64,000 bases of DNA from Pardosa pseudoannulata. Lineage: Eukaryota > Arthropoda > Arachnida > Araneae > Lycosidae. A program made the translations under genes and the position numbers. The stretch lies in assembly GCA_032207245.1 (NCBI GenBank), contig CM063501.1:83514231-83578230 (forward strand), in the 5' to 3' direction. Below the pieces are notes generated by a model, which was not told the origin of the DNA, made no database searches, and was given only the letters and a program-made list of their open reading frames with translations. This document shows, one piece after another, positions 33,561 to 45,033 of the stretch. Position 1 is the first letter of the stretch, and each line of letters begins with the position of its first letter.

Positions 33561-36099
33561 AGTGTAGATTTCATTCTACCAGCTACGACATTGTTAAGGA
33601 AATTAAGTTTTGAGAATGAAATTTCAGCCCTTTTTTCTTATATATTGAAAGAGAGCATAAGTCAACGATACAAATGTACAAAAGAACTATGCTAGCAAGA
33701 GTTAAATATTGATACTTGAATTTATAATTTATTTCGAGATTTATAAAATAGTAAATAGATGCAAAATACAGCTAGCTGAAAAACAACACAAAACAAATCT
33801 CTTTTCAGATAAAATAATATAAAACGGACAAAATTCAAATAAATCTTATTTAACAGAATAACAGTACTTCATTTTAAAATTTTCATTAACGCAGATTTTA
33901 ATAGTTTTGGGTCTTTTTATGTAACTGCAAAACTTTATTGTTTGCAATTCATTTACTGCTGATAAATATTTAAGATGAAGCTTAAATTCCAATTTCATTG
34001 TATATCTTGATAGCAGCATTTGTAATTGATTTCAGAAATTATAAAACAGTGGATAGAACATAAAAGAGAATTTTTAAAATCAGCAACGTAACGAAAAAGA
34101 TAAATGTTCTCAGAATAAGCAGACGATATTCCTATCCTGTGTCTTTAATAGAATATACAAGTTTTTAATTTTTATTTTTACTCAAAAACTTTATTTGCTA
34201 CTCGTCTAATATTAACTTATAAATACTTAAAGATGAAATTTATTTTCCATTTTCCCATTATATTTCGTCTTCTAACACCATTTTTTTAACCGCTCTAAAC
34301 CGTGCCCTCTATAAACACCGATGACTCAATAAAAATTACTTCTATCTAAATAAAAATACCGAGGAATTTTAAAATGTAAATACGCTAGGAAAATAATTAA
34401 CTGCTTCAGAAGGAATTTTTCTAGAATAAAATTTATAAACGTTCTCGGAGATAAACTTGGCCCACGTTTCAGCTTTACTAGCAAGGAGTTTAAAAAAAAG
34501 AACGAAAAATGTAAGTAAAAGAATAATTTATTACAACTAAAACCAAATATACTTATCACATTTTTATGATTGAAAAATTATCTTGCGTTTCTTTCATCAC
34601 CATTAATTTTTTTTAAACTTCTCGGGAACAAATTTTATTTTTAATTATTTTATCTCGGCTTTTGTTTCCATTTATATGGTAATGAATCTTTTTGAAAATA
34701 ATATTTTTCCAACCAAGATAAAACTTACAACTTAAGTTTTTTTTTAAATTTTATTTAATTAATTCTCGAGGCTATATAAATTAGAGTGTTCATAGTTAGC
34801 TGTTACAGGGAGGGGCTGCAAAAGTGTCTAGAATATGTTCATTCGGCGAAAGAGCTTTTACAACTCAACAAATTTTTCACTGCGCTAAAAAACTGTGAAG
34901 GAAGTATTTTTTTTTCTTGTTATTGCTGTAGTCCAAAGCGTCGAGATAAATTACTTGTACATCACTGGGCAATTAATTGAGAATTTAATGCTATTTGATG
35001 ATAAAGAATCTGCTATATTGCTGTTAAGAAATGAAAACATTTCACGTGTAAAAATGTTTCTTTGAAAAAAAAATGGCGCGCTAAAATATTTCAATTTTTT
35101 CCTAATTTACTTTAATCAAACAGGTGTATTAAATCTTTTGCGAACGGTTTTTGCCAGAAAATAATTTCACTCTAGCAAGCCCAATGTCTTTGCTTAAAGG
35201 CAAACGACCACAATCAAATCACGATTTAACAAATTCAGAAAGAAAAATTAGAGCTCTCAGTGTGAAAAAATTCGCTGTTACTGTGAATTGAAAGAAGAAG
35301 CTATTAAATGAACGAATTTGGTGTAACTGTTGCTTTATTAAAATACTCAATTCATGCGTTAAAAACGTTAAATTGAATTTCTGAAAAACTCTATTTTTTT
35401 GCTACATGACCAAACGATAAAGGTCATAAATGTTACAATAATTTTCAGAATGTAACGAAATGTTAAGTTTGAATTTTTAAGGATGTTATGTACGCATTGA
35501 ACTAAAGAACTTAAAATGCATTTACTTAGAAACAATTTGTTAGTATTTTGGTTAAAAACTTTATACTTTTCGCCGTATTTTCGTTATAAGTCACTTATAC
35601 TTTAATTTATTTTAGCTCTTTTAGGTTCATACAAACATAAAAGATACGTATAAATTTATGCAATTAAGATATATTTTACATATTTTTTCTGCTTAGAGTG
35701 TTACCAAGAAGACAAAAAAATTCTTTATATTTTTTTTAAAATCTACTACTTAAAAATATCGTATTTTACCGTAGAAATTATTCGTAATGAAAGCAAGGTA
35801 TATTAGAGTTAATTGTTGTGCAAAAGATTTTCCCTGGAATCATTCCAGTTAATAGGCGGCTATGATTGAATGATACAAGTTCAATCGTAGTAAATGTATC
35901 TAATAAATTAGGTGTCTCCAAATCTGCCCTGAAGTTTTTGAAATGCAGTTAATTCCTTAAAATGTTAAAGTTGAAGCAACCCCTATATAATAATATCCTA
36001 AGTTTTCTGTCCGTCTGTCCTCGAATTGATGAAACGGTTGAACACTGAATGGATAGATGCATCCATATTGGATTCTTGATGAGTTAGGGTTAGCAACGT
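33561..36099. other. AT-rich intergenic DNA, one weak exon-like frame
   Basis: No gene recognised. At 34803-34980 an AG splice-like site (GCTGTTACAG) precedes 57 codons open to a stop (GLQKCLEYVHSAKELLQLNK...), which could be an exon but has no domain or poly(A) support. Confidence 0.4.
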
Positions 36100-36535
36100 T
36101 CGAAATCCACCCCTTCCCCCCTTTTCTAATTTTTAATGCAATTATATCAAACCCTATTTTCGCCGGTTAAGAGCAGGCGATTAAATTCATCCATTTGTCA
36201 CATAATAAATAGGTAAAAATAACATTTTTTCTAGCATTATGACGTCATTCCTTTAACCATCTCATTTAATCATTTCTTATTTTAAATTATTTAAATATCG
36301 TCTGCATTATTTTCATAAGTTTTGTTACTGAACTTAGATATTACGTAAATAATTTTCTTTTATATTTAGATTAAATAATAGATTAGGTACACATGTGATA
36401 GTTTTAAATTTAATCATCGATTATTATTTGTTGCAATGAATATTTTATCAACTACAATTTTTTTGCATAAAAATCTAGGATTCCATTTCACGGACTAATA
36501 AATATCTACCTTTTAATTTATATATCTTTAAAAAT
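36100..36535 (-). repeat. Right arm of a ~0.4-kb inverted duplication
   Basis: Inverse match to 32335-32750, including TAGCATTATGACGTCATTCC and TCATCGATTATT. The similarity reaches the C-rich phrase CCACCCCTTCCCCCC, which matches GGGGGAAAGGGAGA in the left arm. Confidence 0.82.
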
Positions 36536-37568
36536 TAAGACGTTTGTTTGTGCGTTTGTTTTTTATACATAGCACACGGTTTGCAATCGATTCGCTCAAT
36601 TTTGGACATCATTTATATATACCGCCAAATAATCACTGTCAGTATTAAAACCTCTGCTATGTAATATGACAAGATAAATTAAAGTTAGTAACTAACACGC
36701 GGTCAGTAAAGATAAACAAATTATTGAGCGTGTACCAGAGAATTCTCAGCCAAAAAACAAATCATTTTTTATCAGCCTCATAGAGTACTTTACAATTCTG
36801 GAAAATTAAAAATTTTACTGATCCCTTCATATAACGGGTTTTATGCTAGTGAATGAAGAAAAACATTTTAACTGTTAAAAAGGGGGAGATGATAAAATTC
36901 AAAATACCCGAGGATTTTCGGCTTCATCTTGTACATGCATAGAAGCATAAACTCTCTATGTTCACTAACCATAAACAGACTAGAAAATTAATTTTGTGAA
37001 CAGTCCCTTTATCGAAAGGGAGCATACGCAATCTTTTTCTGCCTTCATTATTCCAGACACTTACTCAATAATAATAAATAAATAAAATAAATCAACTTGC
37101 CTCATCAGTTAATGCAACAGATAAGTCATATTTCGGCGTTCAAAATGCAGCTGAATCAATAAAAACAAAAAGAAAGTATTCAATTGTGTGTAAAGTAAAA
37201 AAAAAGGAAACTTACAAACGATAAAATGTTTATGAAGAAAAGAGCAACTGAAAAGAGGAAACGGCTTCGTTTTGTTTTTTCGTCCTTTATGCAGAACTTT
37301 CCCGCCTTTTCTCTCAAAATGTTGATTTTGTATTACCGAGACTGTTAACATTTTGCACTACTGAATATCTCGCCTAATTTTTTTTATATACGAGGGTAAT
37401 ATTAATTAGACTTTGCAGGCGATACTCTCTAAAAGTATTAAGTATGCGTGTGAGATCTTGGAACCTTATTTTGAACTAATATAGAGGATGTAGTTTGTTC
37501 AAATTTCATTTTAAGGATTGAAACGTATGACCACGTAGAGCTCAACTGGCTGACGTATTTTTAAGTAT
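36536..37568. other. Intergenic DNA, no gene seen
   Basis: No domain, TIR or tRNA-like sequence recognised; the minus frame at 37109-37351 has no support. Confidence 0.5.
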
Positions 37569-37860
37569 CCTCCACCCTATGGCCAATTGCTTACCACTTC
37601 CTGGTGGTTACCTTGAAAGATTGTTTACGGGTTGCATCTACACAGTGGGCCACTAAATGAGCCGAACGCGTGGATTCGTCCATAGGATCTACTGCGCACA
37701 TTAGTTACGCATCTCGATGCCTTTAATCTTTGGAGAAAAACTGCTTCTGAAGCCATCCTCCTCTAAGACCATTTTATCGTCTGCCATCGTCGTCCTCTAT
37801 AAGCCATACCCACTCCAGACGGTGGTAATGGCTTGCAGTGGATCATAGTGTGGAGAGGCC
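37569..37860 (+). mobile_element. CACTATGG element, copy 1
   Basis: Member of a ~300-bp family bounded by inverted repeats CCTCCACACTATGG and CCATAGTGTGGAGG. Here they read CCTCCACCCTATGG and ATCATAGTGTGGAG. The body has the diagnostic blocks CACTGGGCCACTAAATGAGC-like, TAGGATCTACTGCGCAC, GAAGCCATCCTC and TAAGCCATACCCACTCCAG. Nine complete or partial copies occur between here and the window end. No transposase, so it is a non-autonomous DNA transposon of unknown superfamily. Confidence 0.85.
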
Positions 37861-37865
37861 TTTAG

Positions 37866-38100
37866 GAAGCGAAGATATTCGCCAGATGGATTGGCGAGCC
37901 ATATATTCAGACCTCAACGAAGATTGCGAGCTGTAAATGTCGTTGTTGGACCATTACAATTTTCATCCTCTCTCTGGTAACCAACCAGAGCTTGAAAACA
38001 ACGTTGTTGAAATACTGGGACCAACTGCCTAGGGACAGCATAAACTGCCTTGTTTCCAGTATGGATAAGACAACCATATTTTTAAATAAATGGTAGCTTG
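37866..38100 (+). pseudogene. Tc1/mariner transposase C-terminal remnant
   Basis: One frame reads MDWRAIYSDLNEDCEL, the decayed counterpart of the Tc1 motif MDWPARSPDLNPIE that carries the last catalytic residue. After a stop and shifts, KYWDQLPRDSINCLVSSMDK matches the C-terminal W..LPQ..I..L..SM phrase of Tc1 transposases. The spacing of the two motifs is as in intact proteins. Upstream coding sequence is missing because the CACTATGG element lies directly before it. Confidence 0.55.
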
Positions 38101-38641
38101 GGAACATTTTAATCTGTGTTCTCGATTCTGAGGGAACACTAGAAAATGTTCTTGGAGACTTATTCGGAGACATAATGCACTAACATGTATACCTATACTT
38201 TAAAACTTAACTGACTTAATATACTTTAAAATGAAGTTTTTACTTCAATATTGAAAACTATGAATATTCATCGAATCTCTTAGTATTTCAATTCTTTTTT
38301 GCCTCTTTAATTTATTTCCTATTACATACTCAAATATGAATTTATTACAGATAAACTGCATATTTATTATACTATTTTACCAATAAGATATGAACAAAAG
38401 CTACTTAAATATGAAGGTCTTTACGAATAAAACTCATCATTCAAAATGTATTTTGCCAGTAACAGAAGCATACCCAAGGGAGGGGTGCAAAGGGACATAT
38501 GCACCCGCAAGATTTTTTTCTCGAAACTGAAAAAAGAAGAGGTGAAAAGAAAATTTAAATTTTATCTTCCTCTTTTTTAAGTTTAGAAATACCATAATAC
38601 TACAATAAGAACATTATCTTGAAATATTTCGGTTTTGTAAA

Positions 38642-38878
38642 AGAAGATCTTGGAGATTAGCTGCTATAGAAGCTTTACAAGAGTGCAATGTAGAAATTTT
38701 CCCGAATATCCATAAATTTTTAAAATTTTTAGTCCTTTTGCCAGTTTTAATATGCACAGCTGAAAGATAGTTTTCAACTATGAAAAATATAAAAAATTAT
38801 TTTAACAGTACATCAGAAATACGTTTAAATGGACTCTGCTTTCTGTATAAAATTTTTGTACTTATTTTTTATACATAA
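38642..38878 (+). pseudogene. hAT transposase C-terminal dimerisation domain remnant
   Basis: The frame reads RRSWRLAAIEALQECNVEIF, PNIHKFLKFLVLLPVLICTAER, a stop, FSTMKNIKNYFNSTSEIRLNG and LCFLYK. This is the conserved end of hAT transposases: P.....L..L..LPV..ATAERSFS..K.IK..LRS...ERLNGL. A single in-frame TAG (38768-38770) replaces the serine after TAER. The N-terminal zinc finger and catalytic core are gone. A hAT-like end (CAGAAGCATACCCAAGGGAGG, from about 38466) lies upstream in the same orientation. Confidence 0.8.
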
Positions 38879-39099
38879 CTCGATTTTTCCAATTTAGGGA
38901 ATATATGGAAACCTTAATTTAAACAATTTGCTATATTGATACTAATGACTGAGATCCCCATATGGCCTACATGATATTTTATTTAGTGTATTATTATTAG
39001 AACAAATATATTTTTGAAGGTTTAGCCAGGTCTAGTTGAAGAAAGCAGAACGACTATAAGAATCATTACCTATATCTGAATGTATATGATACAAGAAGT

Positions 39100-39200
39100 T
39101 TAAAGTATAATAAATATTTTTCATCTATTCATTTAGCCGCAATTAATTTCTAAAAGAGTCGCATGCGGATCGCGAGCTGCCATATGGCTACCGTTGTTAT
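39100..39200 (-). mobile_element. Possible hAT terminus
   Basis: Read on the minus strand, CAACGGTAGCCATATGGCAG and CTCGCGATCCGCATGCGAC have the layout of hAT ends of the CAGNGGTNGCCAAA...GCGGCNCGCGA type. No partner end or 8-bp duplication was found. Confidence 0.4.
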
Positions 39201-39240
39201 ATTTCCTTGCATTTTTTTTAAACTCTAGCAGCATTCCTAG

Positions 39241-39952
39241 TGCGAAGACTCCCCTTTGTCCGAGAACGTGCCAAAACAGCTGACTGTAGTACACCTGTTT
39301 ACCTGGACAATAGCGTGGCGTCGCAGAGTCGGAGATCTTGACAATCGGACTGAATAGACGAATACGCCCCTGATGGATCTCGTTAATGATAGCTCGGAAA
39401 TTCCGTGAAGAGACAGCCAGCGAATAAGAATTCAGTTAAAAAGTATAACTGTAACTTTAGCTGGAGTTCTCAAGTAACTGGGATCTTAACTGACCCAAAA
39501 AACAAGTGGCGGAACCGTAACTGAACCCCCAGGTTTAAAAAGCCTACAATTTTGCGACTCAGGGCTTTTCGTCGATTTTTTAGGTAGGTGAGTTGACCTC
39601 GTGTGGAGGCTTTCGCGCTTGTTACCGGAGCCAGCTTTCTAGTTCGGGAGATTCGTAAAGTGCGCTCATATAGGGAGCGGCAGAGTCTCGGATACCGAAC
39701 GGGGGATAAATTGGGTTTGATTGCACCCTGAAAAGCCTCCCCATTTGTAAGAGATTATTAAATATCTTGTTTTTCTTTCGACTGTGATCGTGGAAGTTTT
39801 ACTGGCAACCATCATTTACAGTTCTACATGATTTGGGAATTAACATTCCTTTGTAAATAGCCGTATTTAATCCAGAATAAATGTAAATTTCCAATTTTAT
39901 ATTTGACTGTGATCCATTATTCCCGTTACCTCTCATTTGAGAAGGCGTCACA
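39241..39952. mobile_element. Solo LTR, 712 bp, with 4-bp target-site duplication
   Basis: It begins TGCGAAGACTCCCC and ends GAAGGCGTCACA (canonical TG...CA). CTAG lies directly on each side (39237-39240 and 39953-39956). An AATAAA signal (near 39875) and higher GC than the flanks fit a retroelement LTR. No internal gag-pol or primer binding site follows on either side, so it is a recombination product of an LTR retrotransposon. A 4-bp duplication suits Gypsy-like elements, but the clade is not provable. It splits a hAT end. Confidence 0.7.
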
Positions 39953-40007
39953 CTAGGAACATCTTAGTGTCCACAGGGTTCCTCTGCAACCAGTTTGAAA
40001 ACCACTG
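39953..40007 (-). mobile_element. hAT terminus interrupted by the solo LTR
   Basis: On the minus strand it reads CAGTGGTTTTCAAACTGG, then TTGCAGAGGAACCCTGTGG: the classic hAT end CAGTGGTTCTCAAACTGG...GAACCC. The LTR at 39241-39952 begins about 55 bases inside it. Confidence 0.7.
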
Positions 40008-40789
40008 GTCGAAACTCAGGGACTGTTATTAGTCCACGTGGACTCATAAAATAATTTCCGAATGACATCAAAGAAAAGAGCCCTCTTAAATTCTTTTATT
40101 CTTGCCGCAGCAGGAACATCGCTCGTCCACCGTACGCCTTGCAGACACAGATCAATGAATGCTCTTAACGAAACATGTTTCGGATATTTTCTTCCCCCTA
40201 CGTGTTTTCGTTCGTTAAAACTCCGCTGTGGGGATTTCGATATACACAAAAGAAACAAGAGAAGACGGGGAAATGCCATTTGGCTACAAATGGTTGCAAG
40301 TCTGTTTCGGTGATTTCTTTACTTCTTAACAGCATTTCGGTTCTTTTAATTCTCTGCAGGAGCATTTCCCAGATTTATTTGTTTTCCTCACCGGGGGAAA
40401 CTTTTCATTTAAGTAGGACTATATAAGATATAAGCCGAGTTCCAGATAATTTCAATTGCTAGAAATTCTGCTCGGATCATAAAGTACTGAGTGCACATAA
40501 AAGAATATACCAGTTTTTAACATGTTTCATTGCACTATAGCTGTAAGTAACACTAAAGATACAAGGCAGAAGATACAGTGACATTTATAGTTTACCTTAT
40601 ACATGTTCAGGATTCCTTATAAGAGCTCTATTTACGCTCTATTATTACACGACATAGATCCAACCTGTCGACACTTTTGGTCGTTCCAAACTTTTACCCT
40701 TACACAAATTGGTTGTTTTAAAATGGTTATGCCATCGTCGAATTTATTTACTTCGGGAAATCACATTAAAACTTCTTACGGAACGCACG
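40008..40789. other. Intergenic DNA with overlapping frames of unknown meaning
   Basis: Open frames of 80-87 codons on both strands overlap at 40016-40426. None has a recognised domain, and they cannot all be real. No splice-supported exon chosen. Confidence 0.4.
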
Positions 40790-40793
40790 TTAA

Positions 40794-41425
40794 CACTTGG
40801 CATGCGGGTATACTTCACCACCAACTTTACGCTTGCGTTTTTCGTGAATCGCGTGAAAGTTTACTTATTCAGAAAAATCGCAGTCAATCGAAAACTACTT
40901 TGTTTTTAGGAACGAAACTTTTTTTATTTTACACTTTAATATATACTGTACGTTTATTTAACAAAAAAAAAAAAAAAAAAAAAAAAAACGAAATATTTTT
41001 TACGAAATCACAAAAATAAACGATTTTTAAAATTAAAGTCCGATAATCTGTCAGCGCCTATTTTTTCATCACTATCTTTGTCACAACGGTTCATTTTATC
41101 AGTTTCGTATTCGAAAATATAAAACCAAACTTCAAATTGACAAAACATTACTTGTACGTTTTGGAGCTAGGAATTCCATTGAAGACGAAATAACGCAGTA
41201 ACTCGACAATCATAACTTGTGGAAAGAAAAAATGTAAAGCGTTACATAGCAAAGCAAAAAACACGCATATAATGTCACACATACATATAATTATATGTAT
41301 TTAGTATATTTATGGTGGTTAGCGGGTATCCACCGAAAATCTACTAAATACGTAGTTTTACGTGACCCACGCTCCAGTGACAGACTGCAAAAAACGTAAA
41401 CAATACGTTGCCCGCACGCGAAGTG
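40794..41425. mobile_element. TTAA-flanked miniature element, 632 bp
   Basis: TTAA at 40790-40793 and 41426-41429. The termini are CACTTGGCATGCGGGTA and, from the right, CACTTCGCGTGCGGGCA (14 of 17 identical). It contains a run of about 26 A (40963-40988). No transposase remnant recognised. The open frame at 40603-41019 crosses the left end and is not a gene. Confidence 0.8.
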
Positions 41426-41881
41426 TTAATCTGTAGTAACAGATTCCAAACTAGCAAACTGCAAAACGCATTTTAATGCAGAGTCGCCATATTTCTTACT
41501 GCCGAATCCAAGCAGTGAATAAAAGAAGCTATCTGCAAGCATGCATGCAATTAAATTTGAAATTTTAAAACTTTTTCTTCTAGCATACAAATAACTACGT
41601 ATACCTCATCTATTGATCTGATATTCTAATGAATCTTATCTGATATTCTAACATATGTTTGAAATGCTATATATTCTTTTATGTACATCCTATATTTCTG
41701 CTTAATTTGGGTTTCATTTTAAGTATTCACACATTGTTTGCCAACAAACTAACTTTATTTAAAAACTCTTCCTTGCAATGCGAAATAGTTTCTAAAATAT
41801 AGGAATAGCTTGATTCCAAACCAAAACTAACTATAAATTATATAAAGCTTGTGACCATCAAATATTAACCTTATGGCTTTA

Positions 41882-42666
41882 CAGGGTATCTGCCAAAATA
41901 AAATTTTTCAAATCCATGACTTTTCATGACTTTCCCTGATTTAGCAGATCATTTCCATGACTTTAAAAAAGCTTTCGTTAAAGTATATATGAATAAAACT
42001 TCTGATGTACATACAAATAAAATATATGCTTTGAGAGAAATTACAGGAATTTTATCATAAAAAAACTATAAACTTACTGTATAAGTGTTAATAAACTCAC
42101 ATACATAAAAATAAATTGTTGTATCTACATACCTAAGTTTTATCATATAGCAATTTTTCAATCAAAATGTTTCCAATTTGAATTCAGGGTACTTTGGTAT
42201 TATCCAGGTGACTATGAGTAATAGCCAAATATAACCCTATAATGTTTATATACAATATCCCTAGAAATAAGATTTTTGCACAAAATATAAGTTTAACTAA
42301 TTTTTATTAAAAAATAATTATTATATTAATAAAATTTTAATCTACAATTTAAGAAAAAACCAGAATAATATACATTTACCCACCCATTAAACTTTCTTGC
42401 TTTGAGTTTCCTTGGTGAACAAATTTTACTTCGCAATATGGTCAATGGGATAATACATAAATACCAAACTCAGTAACTTCAGCCAAATGACAAGTAAAAA
42501 TAGAATTAAACAATTCAATGCTTTTTTTAATCGGTAGTTTAGCGGATCCATGACTTTCCATGACTTTTACTCATTTTACTTGAAAAATCAAGACTTTCCA
42601 TGACAAAATTAATCCATTGTCTAAATCCATGATTTTCCATGACTTTCCAGGTGCGCGGAAACCATG
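41882..42666. mobile_element. hAT-like miniature element with CATGACTTTCC repeats
   Basis: The left end CAGGGTATCTGCC and the right end read inward CATGGTTTCCGCGC are similar. Just inside, both ends carry multiple CATGACTTT(T/C) copies in mirror orientation: AAATCCATGACTTTTCATG on the left, CCATGACTTTCCAGG on the right. An 8-bp target duplication could not be aligned. No coding remnant; about 785 bp. Confidence 0.65.
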
Positions 42667-43059
42667 TAGATCGCTATTGATTCGAACTGAAAGACAAGCC
42701 CATTTTATGGTTTTCGAAGTATTTGTAATTTATTCTGAAAAAATACTTGTTCTACGTTTATATCGCGGTTTCTTTGTTATATAAAGATATAAAATTTCTC
42801 TCTTACAATTTCGAAAAACACGCCCAGCATCCTTATTCCATGTGAACCTTTGAGGTTATCAGAAGAACACACCTACATGCTTTTTTTCTTTGCTGACACA
42901 GTGCGTTTAATTACTAAAAATGATAAAACAGAAATCTTTCGGAAAATTTCGCTTTCACAAAAATATATTTTGTAACTATATAAAAATCTTTTAATGTAAA
43001 TGCACAATTAGATATTCTAAAAACTAAATTAAATTTTGAAATAAATATAACCTTTTTTT
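42667..43059. other. Intergenic DNA, no gene seen
   Basis: Nothing recognised. Confidence 0.5.
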
Positions 43060-43720
43060 TTGGGAGCCTTGAATACCCAGATCGAAGGCAGGGTTAGAAG
43101 CGACTTATATTAAACTCAGCATAAATACTATTTTTTTTTATTATTTCGTTATTCTAAAGGGGTATTTTTTTCTTCACACATCCGCAGATCTAGCAGTTTA
43201 CAAACAATCGGCTGACTGTAAGTACATAAACCGGCAACTTACAAAATTGAAATAAAAACTTACAAAGACAAAAATGCATTCTGTTTCCTTCTTTGATTCA
43301 TCTTATAACTCTGCTATTTCTACGAATTCAAAAGAGAATGTTATCCAAACGAGATTTTGTTCTCAAAATATCAAAATTCTACAAAGTGAGAAATGAGAAT
43401 CTCGTTCTCTTGTACAGCGAAATTCCCCTCCTCTGTCTTTTGAAATTTGTGATGCAGATTTTTAGATCAGTATAAGGTGAAACATCTACAAAAGAAAGTA
43501 TGCAAATTTCCTTTACTCAGAAAGTTTATTGGTTTAAGATGGGAATAACTTCCGCAAACGTACTCAAAAACCGAATTCAACTGAGGCTCACTAAGGTTTG
43601 TGAGTTCTTAATTTCTTACTTCATGAGTCAAGTTTGTTGTGAAAGGTGTCCCGCGTAATGGACCTTTGTTCTAGTATCAAAATAAATAATGTGAAAAGTA
43701 GCGAAATCATATAGGCTACA
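43060..43720 (+). repeat. ~650-bp dispersed repeat, copy 1
   Basis: Aligns with 49140-49740 in the same orientation. Shared phrases in order include CGCAGATCT, AACTTACAAAGA, TATCCAA(G/A)CGAGATTTTGTT, GAAATGAGAATCTCGTT, CTGTCTTTTGAAAT, CATCTACAAAAGAAA and TTATTGGTTTAAGAT. No coding frame is shared between copies. Nature unknown: an old segmental duplication or a non-coding mobile element. Confidence 0.85.
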
Positions 43721-43867
43721 AAGTGAAAGTTCTATGCTTCTAAAAATTAGTCCATTTTCTTCACAAGATATCGTTTTACGTATGCTGTCGAGAAACATTA
43801 CGTAAGATATTAGGAGTTTTATTTTAGCTGTTATCATGCAGCTTGTTTAATACCAGATGTGGCTTAA

Positions 43868-44460
43868 CCCTCTAAGCGGTCGCACGTACAATTACGCCAA
43901 AGCGATTTCACGACAATTTCGACCTCCAAAAAAGTTCCGAAAATGGATGTATTGTACATTTCTGCCACTGTTTTATGGAGTTTTGAGGTTATAGGTCGTT
44001 GTTTAGGAACTGCACCCTTCTTTGACTGACATTTATTGAGGGATGCACTCCAACTCCCTGAGGCACATAACGCTGATAGTTTTCATGGCTTTCTAAATCT
44101 CATTTCGAAGTATTTCATTTGCGGTAACAGATTTCTCTAATTGCACCACTTTAAATAGCTCAGATGACTTCGTAAAAAAATATAAATCATTCTCTTAAAG
44201 AATATTTTTATTTGTACTTTAGAAACCATTATTTCTTATGGGATGATCTTCGCTTGACGAGCTTTATGTGTACTAAAAATTAAACTATAATGTCTATTTA
44301 TATCTATTTATAACCAAGTAAAGGGACAATAACGAGGGTGGGTTTGTATTATCTAGTCGACAAATGAAGAAAAAAATCATAGAACACTTTGGTCACCAAC
44401 ACAGTAAAACTTTAGCGTACTCTTTGGAGACTTTTTTTCCTCGGCGTGTTACTCGGAGGG
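43868..44460. mobile_element. TTAA-flanked miniature element, 593 bp
   Basis: TTAA at 43864-43867 and 44461-44464. Left end CCCTCTAAGCGGTCGCACG; right end read inward CCCTCCGAGTAACACGCCG. CCCTC(T/C)nAG...CACGC is recognisably shared. No transposase remnant. Confidence 0.68.
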
Positions 44461-44762
44461 TTAATAAAGAAAATTAAAGCACTGCCTAACTCAAAATTCA
44501 GGATAAAAATGTTATTTATTCGATAACATTTAGTAGCTGTCATTAAATTTACTGAGAAAATTGGCATTTCTTAAATGTATTGCAAACTTTAACTCATAAA
44601 AAAGAATCAACATATATACAAAAGAAAAGAGATTAAACTGCAGACGATAAACTTTTTTAACGGGGTCATCTGTCGTGATAAATAAAACATTGTTTACCAT
44701 GATGTAAAAAGCAATGTAAAGGCTAGATCTACAATATTTTTAAGGCCCTGAACACTTTCGTC

Positions 44763-45033
44763 ATTACCATCATTTAGAGGGAGTATGACTGATCGGGGTC
44801 AACGATGGTAGACGATAAAATGATCTTGGCGGAGGATGGCTTTGGAAGCGGTTTTCTCCAAAGATCAAAGTCAACCAGCATGCTCTACCGAAGTGCGCAG
44901 TAGATTCTATGGATGCATACACGAGCTCTGCTCGTTTAGTGACCCAGTGTATGAATGTAACCCGTGAACTATCGTTCAAGATCGCTATCAGAACCAGTCC
45001 TAAAGTGGTGAACAATTGGCCATAGTGTGGAGG
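44763..45033 (-). mobile_element. CACTATGG element, copy 2
   Basis: Reverse-oriented copy: ATTGGCCATAGTGTGGAGG at its 45033 end, with ATGCATCCATAGAATCTACTG-like and GCCATCCTCCGCC-like blocks in the body. The outer end at about 44763 is decayed. The open frame 44770-45141 reads across it. Confidence 0.8.

Noticed and set aside
34803..34980. Exon-like frame GLQKCLEYVHSAKELLQ
   Set aside because: Only an AG before it supports it; no donor, poly(A) signal or domain. Kept only as a weak candidate.
39241..39952. GC-rich segment as a host promoter or gene
   Set aside because: TG...CA ends, flanking CTAG duplications and an internal AATAAA fit a solo LTR better.
40016..40426. Overlapping 80-87 codon genes on both strands
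   Set aside because: Mutually overlapping frames without domains, splice sites or repeats to decide between them; chance in locally less AT-rich DNA.
40963..40988. Poly-A run as the tail of a processed pseudogene
   Set aside because: It lies inside a TTAA-flanked element with matching ends, and no mRNA-like sequence or target-site duplication borders the run.
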